A stretch of DNA of 64,000 bases from Branchiostoma floridae (lineage: Eukaryota > Chordata > Leptocardii > Amphioxiformes > Branchiostomatidae), in the NCBI RefSeq assembly GCF_000003815.2, contig NC_049986.1, positions 9,789,244 through 9,853,243 of the forward strand, in the 5' to 3' direction. The position numbers were made by a program, and so were the translations under genes. This document shows positions 10,536-21,835 of the stretch, piece by piece (positions within the stretch are counted from its first letter, which is position 1; each line of letters opens with the position of its first letter). Under the pieces are notes generated by a model. The model was not told the DNA's origin. It was given only the letters and a program-made list of their open reading frames with translations, and made no database searches.

Positions 10536-13500
10536 TACAGTACAGGGCTGTCACTATTATCCATCCCTTCCGTCCCAGGTCAGACATTTGTGTGATGAGA
10601 CAGAAAATATGTCTCATGTCCAAAAATTCTGAGCTTCATGCCATGAAATTGACGAAAATGTATATTCATTAAAGCTTAGAATATCAGAAGCTAACAACGG
10701 AAATTAACTACATGCCCTCCCAAAACAGTGGGACAGAAAAAACTTGAATCTGTAAACAGTCCTGATGTGGTATTCTTATAATTCAAAAGCAGGGTATTTT
10801 TAATGCTTCGTCAGTTTTCATAACATGACAATAGTTGTATGAGCAAAGAAGTATACAAAATTATGCAGATGCGACGCAGAATTCACTGAGGGTGGTCCTG
10901 AGAAAGTAAGAATAATGAAAGCCCAAACACTCTACCATAAATCAACATATTGTACAAACTGACTTATCCACATGTTGTTCTATAGGAAACGATTCATCAT
11001 TATCTCGTGAATGATGACTGATCCAGGTTGGATGAGGAAATGACGATAATGATGGCTTAGACCCAATCTTCCATCCGATTTCACATATGCAGGCTTTCAT
11101 TGACCTAAATAAGAAAAGTTGACAGGTCCATAAATTCATCCAAATGCACGAAATGTGCTGCTGTGCTGCCGACAATGATAGATTTGGCAATGGAGGCTTT
11201 TTTTAAAAAGGCTTGAAAATGGTGGTAAGGGTAAGTTGGACTAAATCTTTAGGGGTCTTTCTACTTCATAGAATTTTACCAAATCTTTGTAAAGATAATA
11301 ATCGCATGTCTCCCATCTATGTTTTTAAATTCAATGTATGCTAAGCTTGAGGAAAATGTAAGCTTCAACTGATTCAATTATGAACTTAAGGTGACAATAC
11401 TTTGAAGTTGCTAAGAACAGATCGAGGTAGATTATTCAATCTAATTTCAATTTCATTCCTCCCATATCTTACAGAATTAAGGGCACTTCAGTGTCAATCT
11501 TTTTTTCTATAGCCTTTGGACCACACAGCACTACATGTGTACGAAAGGGATTTGCTGGTAGTGGTGTGGGTTCAATTACCAATTGCTCTTTCTCATACAT
11601 GTCCTTGATAATATATTCACATAAAGCAGTCTGTACATAATGTAAATACTCAATGTTTGTGCACCGTGAGCAACAACACTGAAACCTTGCATGGTGTGAA
11701 TAAAGCAATGGTTGTGTAAATAGAGCCTCCTTATTCATAGTTATGTCATTCTACTAATCTAGCTTTAGTGCAACTTAATATATAAAGATCACTGTGGATC
11801 TATTTCATCTCTCTACCCTGAGGTCATAATGTGTTACTGGAAATAAGTGTATTTTTGTAGGAATTTAATTTTGCAGTAGCAAAGAAAGGAGATATTCGAG
11901 TGTTTGCAGTAGGGACAATGCTGTTGTGCGGTAGCAATACCATAAGAACACAATATGCAGTGTCATAAATTTGTCAAGAATATAGTCAAGAAAATAGTCA
12001 AGATTTCACGGCAAAAATAAAATCAAGGCAAATATTTTAAGATCCGCAGTACCTACCAGTCATCTCTGATATGTCAAGATCTACACACTAGAAAGCGTAT
12101 ACGCATTATGTTCAGCAAACTGTGACAGACTGACAGCTACGCCTTTCACAAACTGCCATCACCATTCAAAAGGGTTCGAGCCAGGTTACGGAACAGATTG
12201 GAACGAACAAGCGCGGTGCAATTTCTGTCTTTCTAAGTTTTGGCGCGATGATTGGAAAACCATTTCCCAAATGATCACCCAAGAAAGGTCAATGGCAGGC
12301 CAAGAAAGCGAGGTGAGAATGGGTCAGTTGACGAATTACGAGCTACTCTTTGCGAAGAGCAATAGTTCCGAAGGCTACGTTTCAAGGGAAGAGATGACAT
12401 TTCAACTACGTTACACAAACCAGATAGAGGCTTATGTGGGATTTCTTCGACACATCATGGTATACTGATTTGTGTCATTTGCTTGGGATTCTAAGCACTG
12501 ACAAAGTTTATCGTATCCTGCCAGTGAACATTAAGAGTTTAAGGTATGGGGCTGGGGATTGGGGAGATTTTGAACGCAATTAACTTCGTGTTGCAACCGT
12601 TCCTAATGAATTGTTGGGGGTCGACAATTTCTGAAAAATTCACCGTGCCAAAAGGGCTGGTAAGTAAGGTAATTTCAATTGGCCCCAACAAACTTTTCAC
12701 TGGCCCAAAATGTCAACACATTTCACGACACTTGTAGAACTGAATATGTCTTAGAGATGTTAAATTAGACATTTCAGAACAAAGGTCAGCTATGAATGTT
12801 TAAAACAAAGGCTCGGCAATTTACATTTGTTCACTGGCAAGAGACATTTTGGATACGTATTTTTTTTACACATAACGTTACATGTAACAATGGGCTTACA
12901 GTCACCTCAGAAACCATGAATTGTTCAGAACAATATATACTTATACAGCCATCAGTTGTTTTTTCGATAAAAATTAGCAGGTCCTCCCTAAAAAGACCTT
13001 GCAAAGACATTATGTAACCTACTAAAAAGGACATTATTGGAGAACATCTCAAAAAGGTCCAGAAAAGAAGGACATTTTGGACAATGTTAGTGTAACTTTC
13101 ACCTTTCTAAAGCATTTCCTGCTCTTCTAGTGGCCAATTTCTTCTTGTATTTCAATGTAGGAATACAGACATCTGTATAATCAGACTGGCAATCAAGCAT
13201 ACACATAAAATGGTGAAGACACACTCGGGTAAGCACATGACTTCTGTGCACTGATCGGTGCTTCCACCAGCCTGGGGCTATCAGGTTTACGGGGTAGTCT
13301 AACACTTTTGAATATTTCTAAAAACATGTACAGTGTATCATACAATCAAAATTGACCTTTCATCACATGTAACTGAAGAAAGGTATTGGATCCATCTGAC
13401 CATTTCCAAAAATTATACCTAGTGGTCCATCCTGGTGTGAGTGGATCAAACCTTACAGTCTGGTCTCCAGGTTGATATCTTGAAAAAGTTATAGTCACCT

Positions 13501-13636
13501 GCTGCACGTATGTCAATTTTTACACCAACGTTAAAATTACTATCCAACAATCAAATCATCAAATTAACACGTCAAGATTCACATCATTTGCATATTGGAA
13601 TTGGGTACTATATGAAATCATAACAATATTATTTAC

Positions 13637-13775
13637 CTTACTGTCGCCATGCTTGTTTCGTCTGAGGTGGGGCCTAAAGTCGTCCCCCCACCTGACGAAG
13701 TAGTAGTAGGAGACCAGTCTGTCCAGCGGTTTTCTTACGATGTTGATGTAGACTGGCTTTTGCGACAGACCAAAC
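13637..13775 (-). CDS. HS2ST1: HS2ST exon with the 3'-phosphate (PAPS) loop
   Basis: 139-nt exon with acceptor TTCTGCAG|GTTTGG and donor AAG|GTAAAT; phase 2 in, phase 0 out. It encodes FGLSQKPVYINIVRKPLDR, then LVSYYYFVRWGDDFRPHL and RRNKHGDSK. This is the sulfotransferase 3'-phosphate-binding segment (R...R.VSYYYF) plus the basic RR.K region that contacts heparan substrate in the vertebrate structure. The conserved arginine and serine that hold the 3'-phosphate are present. One difference is visible: the usual RDP reads RKP here (AGA AAA CCG), a charge reversal beside the binding arginine. The frame is uninterrupted, so I read the gene as functional. Confidence 0.95.
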
Positions 13776-14869
13776 CTGCAGAACAGAACAAAATGTACAC
13801 ATGAAAGTGTTAGAAACGCAATCAAAAACTTTTATTCCTTTGCAAAAACTCCAGTTCTGTGCACAGTTAAGGTAAGTAGGATAGAATAAAATGTACATTG
13901 AAAACTGTCAGAAACTTTGGGTGAAGTTCTAAATATGATACATTTCATAAAGAAGAAGAATGTAAAACTTGAGAAAATTTTTTATAATAATCATGTTCAG
14001 TTCTAGCAAAGTAAGCGCTATGAAATGTCTTTGTCGCTTATACAATGTTTATACTGCGAAGCTTATAAACCTTAAAAGATACTGCATTATCATGTACCCT
14101 TTGGAAAGTTCTGAACGGCCAAGATAATAAAAAACCTGCTAAAAAGTTTCTATTCTTTAATTCATCTTGTTCATCGATGATGAAAAGAGAAGTGTCTCTC
14201 ACTCTCAGGCAGCACTTTTATCAACATGGACAGAAAGAGCTAAATTCTTAAATAACGATTCCAAAGTTATTACACAACAGCACAAGTTTCAGCACCAAGA
14301 AAAGAACCAACAGTTTCAGCACCATGGAAAGCTCCAATTCTAGATATTTACCAGTAAATGCATTCAAGTTTACAGGGATTTAATTTCGCAGTAGCCTGAA
14401 AAGCGGCTTTTTGCGGTGGTTTTAAGTTCACAGTAGCAGCATGCACTGTAGTCTCTTACTGCCATGGAAAAATGTTCACCCCAAACATCAAACCACCACG
14501 AAAGTTTCTGCATTTAAAGTAACTTTAAATTGGTTGAAAAATATCTGTACTTGTCTCCTAAACCTAAACGTTTTCTTCTTAAGGAATTATTTCTTTTTCA
14601 AATTGGAGAACTACTAAAAGTAATTGTTCTTTCCGTTAGTTTAAAACTTTTGAAAGCAACATCAACATTTTATCGAAAAGATTTTTTAATTTTTTACAAA
14701 TACTAGAAATATAAAATTGGGACATGACAATGTTCAGTTTTTTTTACTCATTCTCAAGTGTTTTTGGACTCAGTCCTCAGATGTTGCATCCAGTTTGGCT
14801 CAGGTCCAGCGAACCGATATCCACCCTTAGCCTACATACATCTTTGCGTTCTTTCATGTACACTGAACA

Positions 14870-15290
14870 GTGCTATCATATCACCCAGACTTGAGCAGAT
14901 CCTACAGCATTAGCGTTCCCTCTAGTGATTTACTAAAGCCGACATCCCAGTGGATGAATATTTGATGGTCTAATTACTTCCCAGCCAAGGAAGCCACTTC
15001 GATGCCTCAGCTCATTTAATCCCCATCCCTTTTATCTATTACCTCATTTATTACTAACCACGAGAGTGGAACGTTCAAGTCCAAGTTGATTAGGTTTTTC
15101 TAAATGATAGCCCAGGATCCACCCATTCAGGGCATTAAAGGGTGATTCTGCTCAGTGTATCATGCCCAGTTCATAAACAAGTGATTACTTGATTTAATCT
15201 CTTTGTTGTTGCTATTAAATCTAAATGAGTGGCGGAATGGGAGGAGGCTTACCGGGTCTGTAACTTTTCTTCTCTAGAGAAATCAGAAGG
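14870..15290. promoter_or_regulatory. Candidate enhancer-like single-copy segment
   Basis: High-complexity, repeat-free sequence with several TAATTA or TTTATTAC homeodomain-type cores, just before the MITE at 15493. The suggestion rests on texture only. Confidence 0.18.
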
Positions 15291-15492
15291 ATTAGAGTTT
15301 GGTTCTAAATGTCCAAAACAACATTTTGGAAATCGTTAACATATTTCGTCGAAAGTATTTCAGACAAACATGAAGAAAAGACTCTTGCTGCAACGCACCA
15401 AAGAACCCAAAATAGACAACGGACGTCATTTCAAAATTAATTGAATTTCAGTGTTATTTTCCTATTACACTTTAACTTGCATAATTAGACTA

Positions 15493-15689
15493 ATACTAGT
15501 TGACCTTTATTTGTCCACAGGATATATCCCTTGCTTTTAAACCAGGATATTATTTATTTATGGATATTATCAAGTTGATGGATAGTGGTTACAAACCACT
15601 GTCCATTAACCTGATATCCCTATGTTCTTGATACCCTGTTTTTAAAAGCAATGGATATAGGTAACTCCGTGGATAAGGTGCACTAGCAC
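15493..15689. mobile_element. TA-MITE copy
   Basis: Ends ATACTAGTTGACCTTTAT and GGATAAGGTGCACTAGCAC, flanked by TA. The central palindrome is GTTGATGGATAGTGGTTAC with AAACCACTGTCCATTAAC. Confidence 0.75.
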
Positions 15690-15784
15690 TAAATGTTCAA
15701 ACCAATAATAAAATTTGATGCTAAATTATGGAATATAAATATTAAAACAGAGTCTGGGAGGGCAGCTTGTGCCTTGGTACACAC

Positions 15785-16206
15785 TAGGGCTGGGTACCGG
15801 TACAGAAAATTCAGGTCCAGGTCCGGTTCAGGTCCAGAGGATCAGGTCCAGGTCCGGACCTGATCCTGGACGTGATTCAATATGACTTATACCAATGGTC
15901 CATTTCACTACAAAGAAATCTGTTTGGTGGAGTAATAGACTTACACTGGCGTTTCAAAATCCTACAACGTTAACTGCACCTGTGCGATTGGCTGTAAAAC
16001 TTGGTAGAAATTACTATAAACTCTAGCCTACTTCACTCTTGTTATTTTCTTCCACCTGCAAGCGCCAAAACGTGTGAATGCCTGATAAAATAATCTGTTA
16101 ATTTTCTAATCGGTCCAACATAATTTTTTAAAGTCCGGTTTTTCTGGACCGGTCCAATCAGAAAAAACGGTTTTGTACCGGTACACTGTACCGATACCCA
16201 GCCCTA
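15785..16206 (+). mobile_element. hAT-like MITE with perfect 8-bp target duplication
   Basis: 422 bp. Terminal repeats TAGGGCTGGGTACCGGTAC at the left and GTACCGATACCCAGCCCTA at the right. The flanks are GTACACAC on both sides (15777-15784 and 16207-16214). Subterminal GGTCCAGG and GGTCCGG motifs are repeated. There is no reading frame. The 8-bp duplication is the hAT superfamily signature. Confidence 0.88.
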
Positions 16207-16448
16207 GTACACACAGTTTCATGGACTTAATACAATTTGTTTCAAGATCCTAGCCCTCTTTTTTCATGTTGCTCTCTCGTTAAGTTCAATACAGTTGAAA
16301 TAGAATATTTGAGAAGCAAGGAAATGAATTCCTTAAAGCCTTTGGTGAAAAGTTAAAGCAAAAGTTATCTTCATCCAGTTTAGCTCACTGAAGAACAATG
16401 TTTGTTTATTAGGAATCTCCATTAGTTGAATACTTTACATTATATTTG

Positions 16449-16668
16449 CCCTGGTTGTGACAGGGAAGACTGGAGCTATGTACAGTAGTTACAGGTTCAT
16501 TGTAATACCAGAGAAATTCCAATAGCTCTATTTGACAAAATGAACAGCAGAAAACAGTATTAATGCCTCGTCCTAAGGACTGCAACCCTTTCTGGTAGTG
16601 TGCATTTTGAGTGAGTGAAACTCAAGGCTTCTAGTTCCAGAGTTGGAGACGTTAACCACTGGACTATA
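16449..16668 (-). mobile_element. tRNA-derived SINE, reverse
   Basis: Read in reverse the right end begins TATAGTCCAGTGGTTAACG and continues CCAACTCTGGAACTAG, a tRNA-like head. The body shares blocks with 1495-1665. Confidence 0.6.
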
Positions 16669-17521
16669 CATACTACTACTGAAGTAAAGTGAAGCATGAC
16701 ATAAAGAATCTAAGCAATTTAAGAATCTAGGAAAAAGTGATGGGTGTCACTCAATACATCCATCCTCCCCCCAATATCCAATCTGGCTAAGGTCTCCCGG
16801 GTCGCTTATAATTCCATCACATGCATGTCTGATTAATCAATAAATAGAATTCTTTATGAATCAACGGCGATGCTTGGCAAGAGGTCCTTGATAGCTTGTG
16901 ATTAAAAGTGCCGTGCGTCCTTGTGCAGAATTCAGGACACAAACTGCATTACTTGGTCTAATCATGGCAAATAGGAAGGCCAGGCCCACAGGTTGCGATT
17001 TCATTTTGACAGGTAATAAGATGAGTCTAACAGATGTTCCATGTAATCTAATGTTGTAGCAATTCTGTCAAGCAATTTTGTTACAACTACCATTTTTACA
17101 TTTTTTTTGTACAATAGATGGGAACAGGATTCAAAAAGAGAAAATCACAAACATCTCAAATCTTTGTAGTCTCTTCTATGAAAAACAAAGTACAAATGGA
17201 ATGTTCCATTTTGCTTCAGAAAATTTAAAACAAGAATTCAAGTAATGTAAATTTAAAATACTGAAAAACAATTCAAATTACAACTTATTACATCATATCA
17301 TTTCTAACAAATAACAAATGTATCTGGAAGATTTTGAGGCAAAAAAATAATAAAAGTGCCGGTATGTTTATTTGGAAGATGAGAGTAGATCATGAAATGA
17401 GCAAATTTCTAAATTTATTCATTGAAGTTGACATGCCGTTGGTAGTACCAGAAGTGACTGAATGAAGGATCAATTCACAACACAAAATGACAAATCTTGG
17501 CATACGATAAAATAAAAGCAA

Positions 17522-17572
17522 ACTAGAAAGGCCGACATTTGCTTAAGAGCAAATACAGCATATTTCAGCCAT
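17522..17572 (+). repeat. Solitary copy of the 51-bp junction sequence
   Basis: Occurs 3.1 kb before the array copy with 50 of 51 bases the same, without the 162-bp units beside it. It may be the trace of another copy of the compound element. Confidence 0.85.
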
Positions 17573-17761
17573 ACCCCTTCCCACGCAACATTGGACTGTT
17601 CCAAATCACCCCTGCGCAAAAATGGAACATCATATTAACAGTACATTATCCCCCAAAGTGGACTGGTATTGTGAATTGATTCCAGGTAAAAACAGAGCTT
17701 GCTTCTATTTTTCAGAAAATGACAATAATCACACCTTCCATTCAGAAAATTTTCATCTTGA

Positions 17762-17808
17762 CTGAAAATTGTTGAATGACTTCATGTAATGTCATTAACA
17801 ATTTTCAG
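17762..17808. repeat. Compact hairpin, 18-bp stem
   Basis: CTGAAAATTGTTGAATGAC and GTCATTAACAATTTTCAG pair with one bulged base around a 10-base loop. The stem is short for a typical microRNA precursor. Confidence 0.75.
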
Positions 17809-18768
17809 TACGATAACTAGGTGTAAGTTTAAAAAAGTATAAGCTCCGTGTGATGTAGGTACATTTATTATTGCAGTGAACTTTTTTTATTCAAGTAGGG
17901 CATACGATTTAATAATTATCAAGCAGGTGCAGGTACTGTAGGAGCGTTTGTTTTCTTCAAGCTGTAAAACTGTTAAACTGTTTTACTTTGTATGCAATCA
18001 GCCATCGAGCCTATTCTTATTTTAGTTTAACAACTTCCTGCCAGACCCGGAAGATACGATTGAACCTTGTTCGAGGATTTATTTTCGTCTGTCTGGTCAG
18101 TCTGTTCATACCCTGGCGCTGAGAGTGTTTTATTGGGCTGAAACTCTGGCAGTTTAAAGTTACTTACAATCTAAATGTTCAAAGTTTATGTCAAACAACA
18201 ACAGCACTAGGAAATGTGGCCACTATAGACAGGTGGTCACTATAGAGAAAATGCCCATCTATTGACTAGGAGCCATACGTTACACATGATTTCAGTACAC
18301 TGATCATTAATCATATAAACATTGCACAGGTAAGCCAATTGTTTAGATGTACAATTAAGTTCAAATAATTCTGAAGAGAAATATTGATGAGAAAATAATC
18401 ATTCTCGCCACTGTCTAACTTATAATTACGTATCAAAACTAAACGCAGATTTTCTAACTAACGCACCTTTCGCCAACTTCATCAAAGGACCGCCGGCTAT
18501 CAATCAAACACGGCTGTTGATTAGACTTAGAGTTTCAAACAGTTATGTGCTGTGTGCCAGTTGACAGCGAACTTCATGCTACGTGATGTTTTACATTGCT
18601 TGGACCTTCTTTCCTACAGCGGTGCTTCTACAAAATATTTAGACTGTAACACTGAGTCCCACATGTATTATATAGAATAGAATTTGACGCAGAACAGCGT
18701 TTTTGCTGGGTATTTTTCTTGAAAAATGTCCGTGGGAATATCAGCGAGGCGGCGACGTAGGGATATCA

Positions 18769-20090
18769 GACCGTCAACAAAAGTCGCACGGCGGCTAACG
18801 GCGCAGCGAAGATACTAGCGCTATAAATAAGCGCTTCAACTAAGGATGGCAACCCGTACAATATTTTTGTATACTGTTGAGCTAAGTAAACTTTGTTGTT
18901 TATGAGGTTTTAGTTGTCTTTGAAGCTTTGACCTGAAATATTCTAAAGTCAAACTGCTGAAGAGAAGTAAGTGACTGCTACGATTATCGTAGATATGGCC
19001 CTAAAAAAACTGATAAAAGAAGCCTTCTCAATAGTCTAAAATGCAAGAGCTTCCGGGGGGGCTTCGCCCACCTGGGTCCCCCCCACAGTGGCCCTGCCAC
19101 TGGACCCCGCCAGGGACATTCGGCGGCCCCCGGACCCCTGTCCGACGCTTTGAAAAATCCTGGCGAGAAGTTTGTTACGGCCTGAGTCTTCAAGTTAAAC
19201 GTATTGGGTGGTCCCGCTTAAGAATATTGATTGGCCTTCGCTTTCCTCTTCCGCTGATTGGCTGAACCCATTTAATTGAATTAACTCTTCCTACGGGCTA
19301 GACGCAGGTGCAGATGTCGGCTCTGTGGGGTGAACGTCCGAAAAGGTCATGGCATGGAGAACGAAAGAAACCAATTTCCCCTAAAAAAAGTGCTGTAATT
19401 AAGCCTTTTACAGTACTTTATGCCAAACATTTTACTTGGATCATTTTACCAACTATCTTATGCCTATCTATACCAAATGTTACTCATACCAGGGTACAGG
19501 GGTGCAAAATATACCGTTATAAGACCGTCAACAACAGTCGCACGGAGCTAACAGCGCAGCGAAAATACCATCGCTAGCGTTTCAACTTCGGATAACAAGT
19601 TATAAGTACTGTTGAACTCAGTAACGTTAAAGTTTGTTTTTAGTTGCCTTTGACGGTTTGACCTGAAATAGTGTTACGCTAAACTCCTGAAGAGAAGTTA
19701 AGTGACTGCTGCGATTATCATAGATATGCCCCTAAGAACTGATACAATATAAAGCCTTCTGAATAGTCTAAAATACGAGAGCCTTAGGCGGGCTTCGCTC
19801 CCACTGGCGGGAACACTGCTATATACGGGATCATGAGGCCCCGCTTATGAATATTAATTAGCCTTTGGCCTCCTCTTCGCTGATTGGCTAGGTCTTTGAT
19901 TCAATTAACTCTCCGGCTGACGCGCACAGGTGTGGCTCTGTGCGGGGTCACGGAAGGTCACGTCAGGAGGCCAAAAGAAAACAAATTTCCCCTCAGAAAA
20001 GTGCCAAAATTAATCATTTTAAAGTTGTTTATGTCAAAAATTGTACTTGAATCTTGTTACCAAGTATCTAATGCCTATCTATACCAAATT
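18769..20090 (+). repeat. Two direct copies of a unit of about 754 bp
   Basis: Copy 1 starts at 18769 (GACCGTCAACAAAAGTCGC) and copy 2 at 19523 (GACCGTCAACAACAGTCGC). They stay collinear through TGAAGAGAAGTAAGTGACTG or its near match, ATAGTCTAAAAT, TTCGCTGATTGGCT and TGCCTATCTATACCAAAT. Each has a GC-rich stretch near GGGCTTCGCCCAC or GGGCTTCGCTCCC. Copy 2 runs into the 162-bp array. Confidence 0.8.
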
Positions 20091-20640
20091 TCAGGTCATT
20101 TAATTGTAATACCAGGGTACAGGAGCCAAAAGTGTCCTTTTTTGGTCAAAAATTGGCCAAAAATCGCAAAAATAAGCATTTTGTTGCACTGTACACCAAA
20201 AGTGTTATTGAATTTATATGAAGGGATTATCAAGGCACATCTGTGTCAAATTTCAGCTCATTTGGTTGTAATACCAGGGTACAGGGGCCAAAAGTGTCCT
20301 TTTTTGGTCAAAAATTGGTAAAAAAAATCGCAAAAATAAGCATTTTGTTGCACTGTACACCAAAAGTGTTATCGAATTTATATGGGGGCATTATTAAGGC
20401 ACATCTCTGTCAAATTTCAGCTCATTTGATTGTAATACCAGGGTACAGGGGCCAAATTATACAGTTTTGGTCTAAAATTGACCAAAAAATCTCAATAAAA
20501 TCATTTTAGAGGCAGATATGAAAAAACTGAGAAAAAAGCATCAAGGTATTGGCCCATTCTACCCCTGTGCCGAATTTCAGGTCATTCGGTCCAGGAACGG
20601 CGGAGATGAATCACTTTGAAGATTTGACAGGAGAAAGAAG
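20091..20640 (+). repeat. Tandem array A of a 162-bp unit
   Basis: TTTCAG landmarks recur at 20089, 20251, 20415 and 20575, giving periods of 160-164 bp. Each unit has AATACCAGGGTACAGG, CCAAAAGTGTCC, AATCGCAAAAATAAGC and TTTTGTTGCACTGTACACC. The last unit changes into AACGGCGGAGATGAATCAC and a GATTTGACAGGAGAAAGAAG tail. Since 162 is a multiple of three, frames stay open through several units. Confidence 0.85.
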
Positions 20641-20648
20641 AAAGAAAC

Positions 20649-20699
20649 ACTAGAAAGGCCGACATTTGCTTGAGAGCAAATACAGCATATTTCAGCCAT
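20649..20699 (+). repeat. 51-bp junction sequence shared with 17522-17572
   Basis: Identical to 17522-17572 except one base (GCTTGAGAGC versus GCTTAAGAGC). It contains ATTTGCTT..GAGCAAAT, a self-complementary core, and ends ATATTTCAGCCAT. It lies between arrays A and B. Confidence 0.9.
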
Positions 20700-20839
20700 C
20701 TCCCTCATGAAACAATAGGCCTTGAGGTCGTTGACCCCTTTGGCCATTGGAAAATGACCAAAAAAATCCCAAATATATCATTTTAAAGTAGTCCATGCCA
20801 AAAATTATACATGGGTCATTTGAATAGATATCTAGAGCA

Positions 20840-21720
20840 CCCCTTTACCAATTTACGGGTCATTAGGTTGTAAATCGAGGGAACAGGAGCCAAAAATGTC
20901 CAAATTTTGTCAAAAAATTGCCATAAAATCGCAAAATTAAGCATTTTGTTGTACCGTATGGGAAAACTTTTATTGAATTTATGTGCACATAATTGAAGGG
21001 CACTTTTATACCAACTTTCAGATCATTTGGTTGTAAAACGAGGCTACAGGAGCCAAAAATGTCCTTTTTTGGTAAAAAAATGGCCAAAAATCGCAAAATT
21101 AAGTATTTTGTTGTACCGTATGGGAAAACTTTTATTGAATTTATGTGCACATAATTAAAGGGCACTTTTATGCCAAATTTCAGATCATTTGGTTGTAAAA
21201 CGAGGCTACAGGAGCCAAAAATGTCCTTTTTTTGGTCAAAAAATGGCCAAAAATCGCAAAATTAAGCATTTTGTTGTACCGTATGGGAAAACTTTTATTG
21301 AATTTATGTGCACATAATTGAAGGGCACTTTTATACCAAATTTCAGATCATTTGGTTGTAAAACGAGGCTACAGGAGCCACAAATGTTCTTTTTTGGTCA
21401 AAAAATGGCCAAAAATCGCAAAATTAAGCATTTTGTTGTACCGTATGCCAAAACTGTAATTGAATCTAGGTGAGCATATGATCAAGGCACCTCTGTACCA
21501 AATTTCATGTCATTCGGCTGTAATACCAGGGTACAGGAGCCCAAAATATACATAAAAATTGACAAAAACCTCAATAAAATCATTTCAAAGGCAGATATGA
21601 AAAAAATGAAAAAAACACCTGAGGGTATTGGCTTACTCTACCTTTGTGCCAAATTTCAAGTCAATCGGTTAAAAAATGGCGGAGTTGATTCGATTTGAAG
21701 ATTTGACAGGAGAAAGAAAG
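20840..21720 (+). repeat. Tandem array B of a 162-bp unit
   Basis: Landmarks near 20850, 21016, 21178, 21341, 21503 and 21655 give five to six units. The three central ones are nearly identical (GGTTGTAAAACGAGGCTACA, TTTTGTTGTACCGTATGGG, TTATTGAATTTATGTGCAC). The array closes with AATGGCGGAGTTGATTCG and the same GATTTGACAGGAGAAAGAAA tail as array A. Confidence 0.88.
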
Positions 21721-21739
21721 AAAGAAAGAAACATTACGA

Positions 21740-21835
21740 ATACAATATATTTCACCATACCTATGGTATGGCTGAAATATAATTACGAATACAATATATT
21801 TCACCATACTATGTATGGCTGAAATATAATCATGC
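21740..21835. repeat. Duplicated terminal hairpin of the compound repeat
   Basis: Two tandem copies of a stem-loop: ATATTTCACCATAC with GTATGGCTGAAATAT around a short CTATG loop, then a second nearly identical one. They follow the tail of array B. Confidence 0.75.

Larger units (their letters stand above)
2430..13636 (-). other. HS2ST intron of about 11.2 kb
   Basis: Complete intron between the 3'-loop exon and the cysteine exon. It holds the split SINE at 2561-2905, MITEs at 5077, 6475 and 10337, a hairpin at 7427-7500 and a dispersed repeat at 9337. Stretches 2.9-4.5 kb, 5.3-6.4 kb, 6.7-9.3 kb and 10.5-13.6 kb show no gene I can support. Confidence 0.85.

Noticed and set aside
20091-21720. 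CRISPR-like array
   Set aside because: The 162-bp units are contiguous without short repeats and unique spacers, and the setting is an animal intron.
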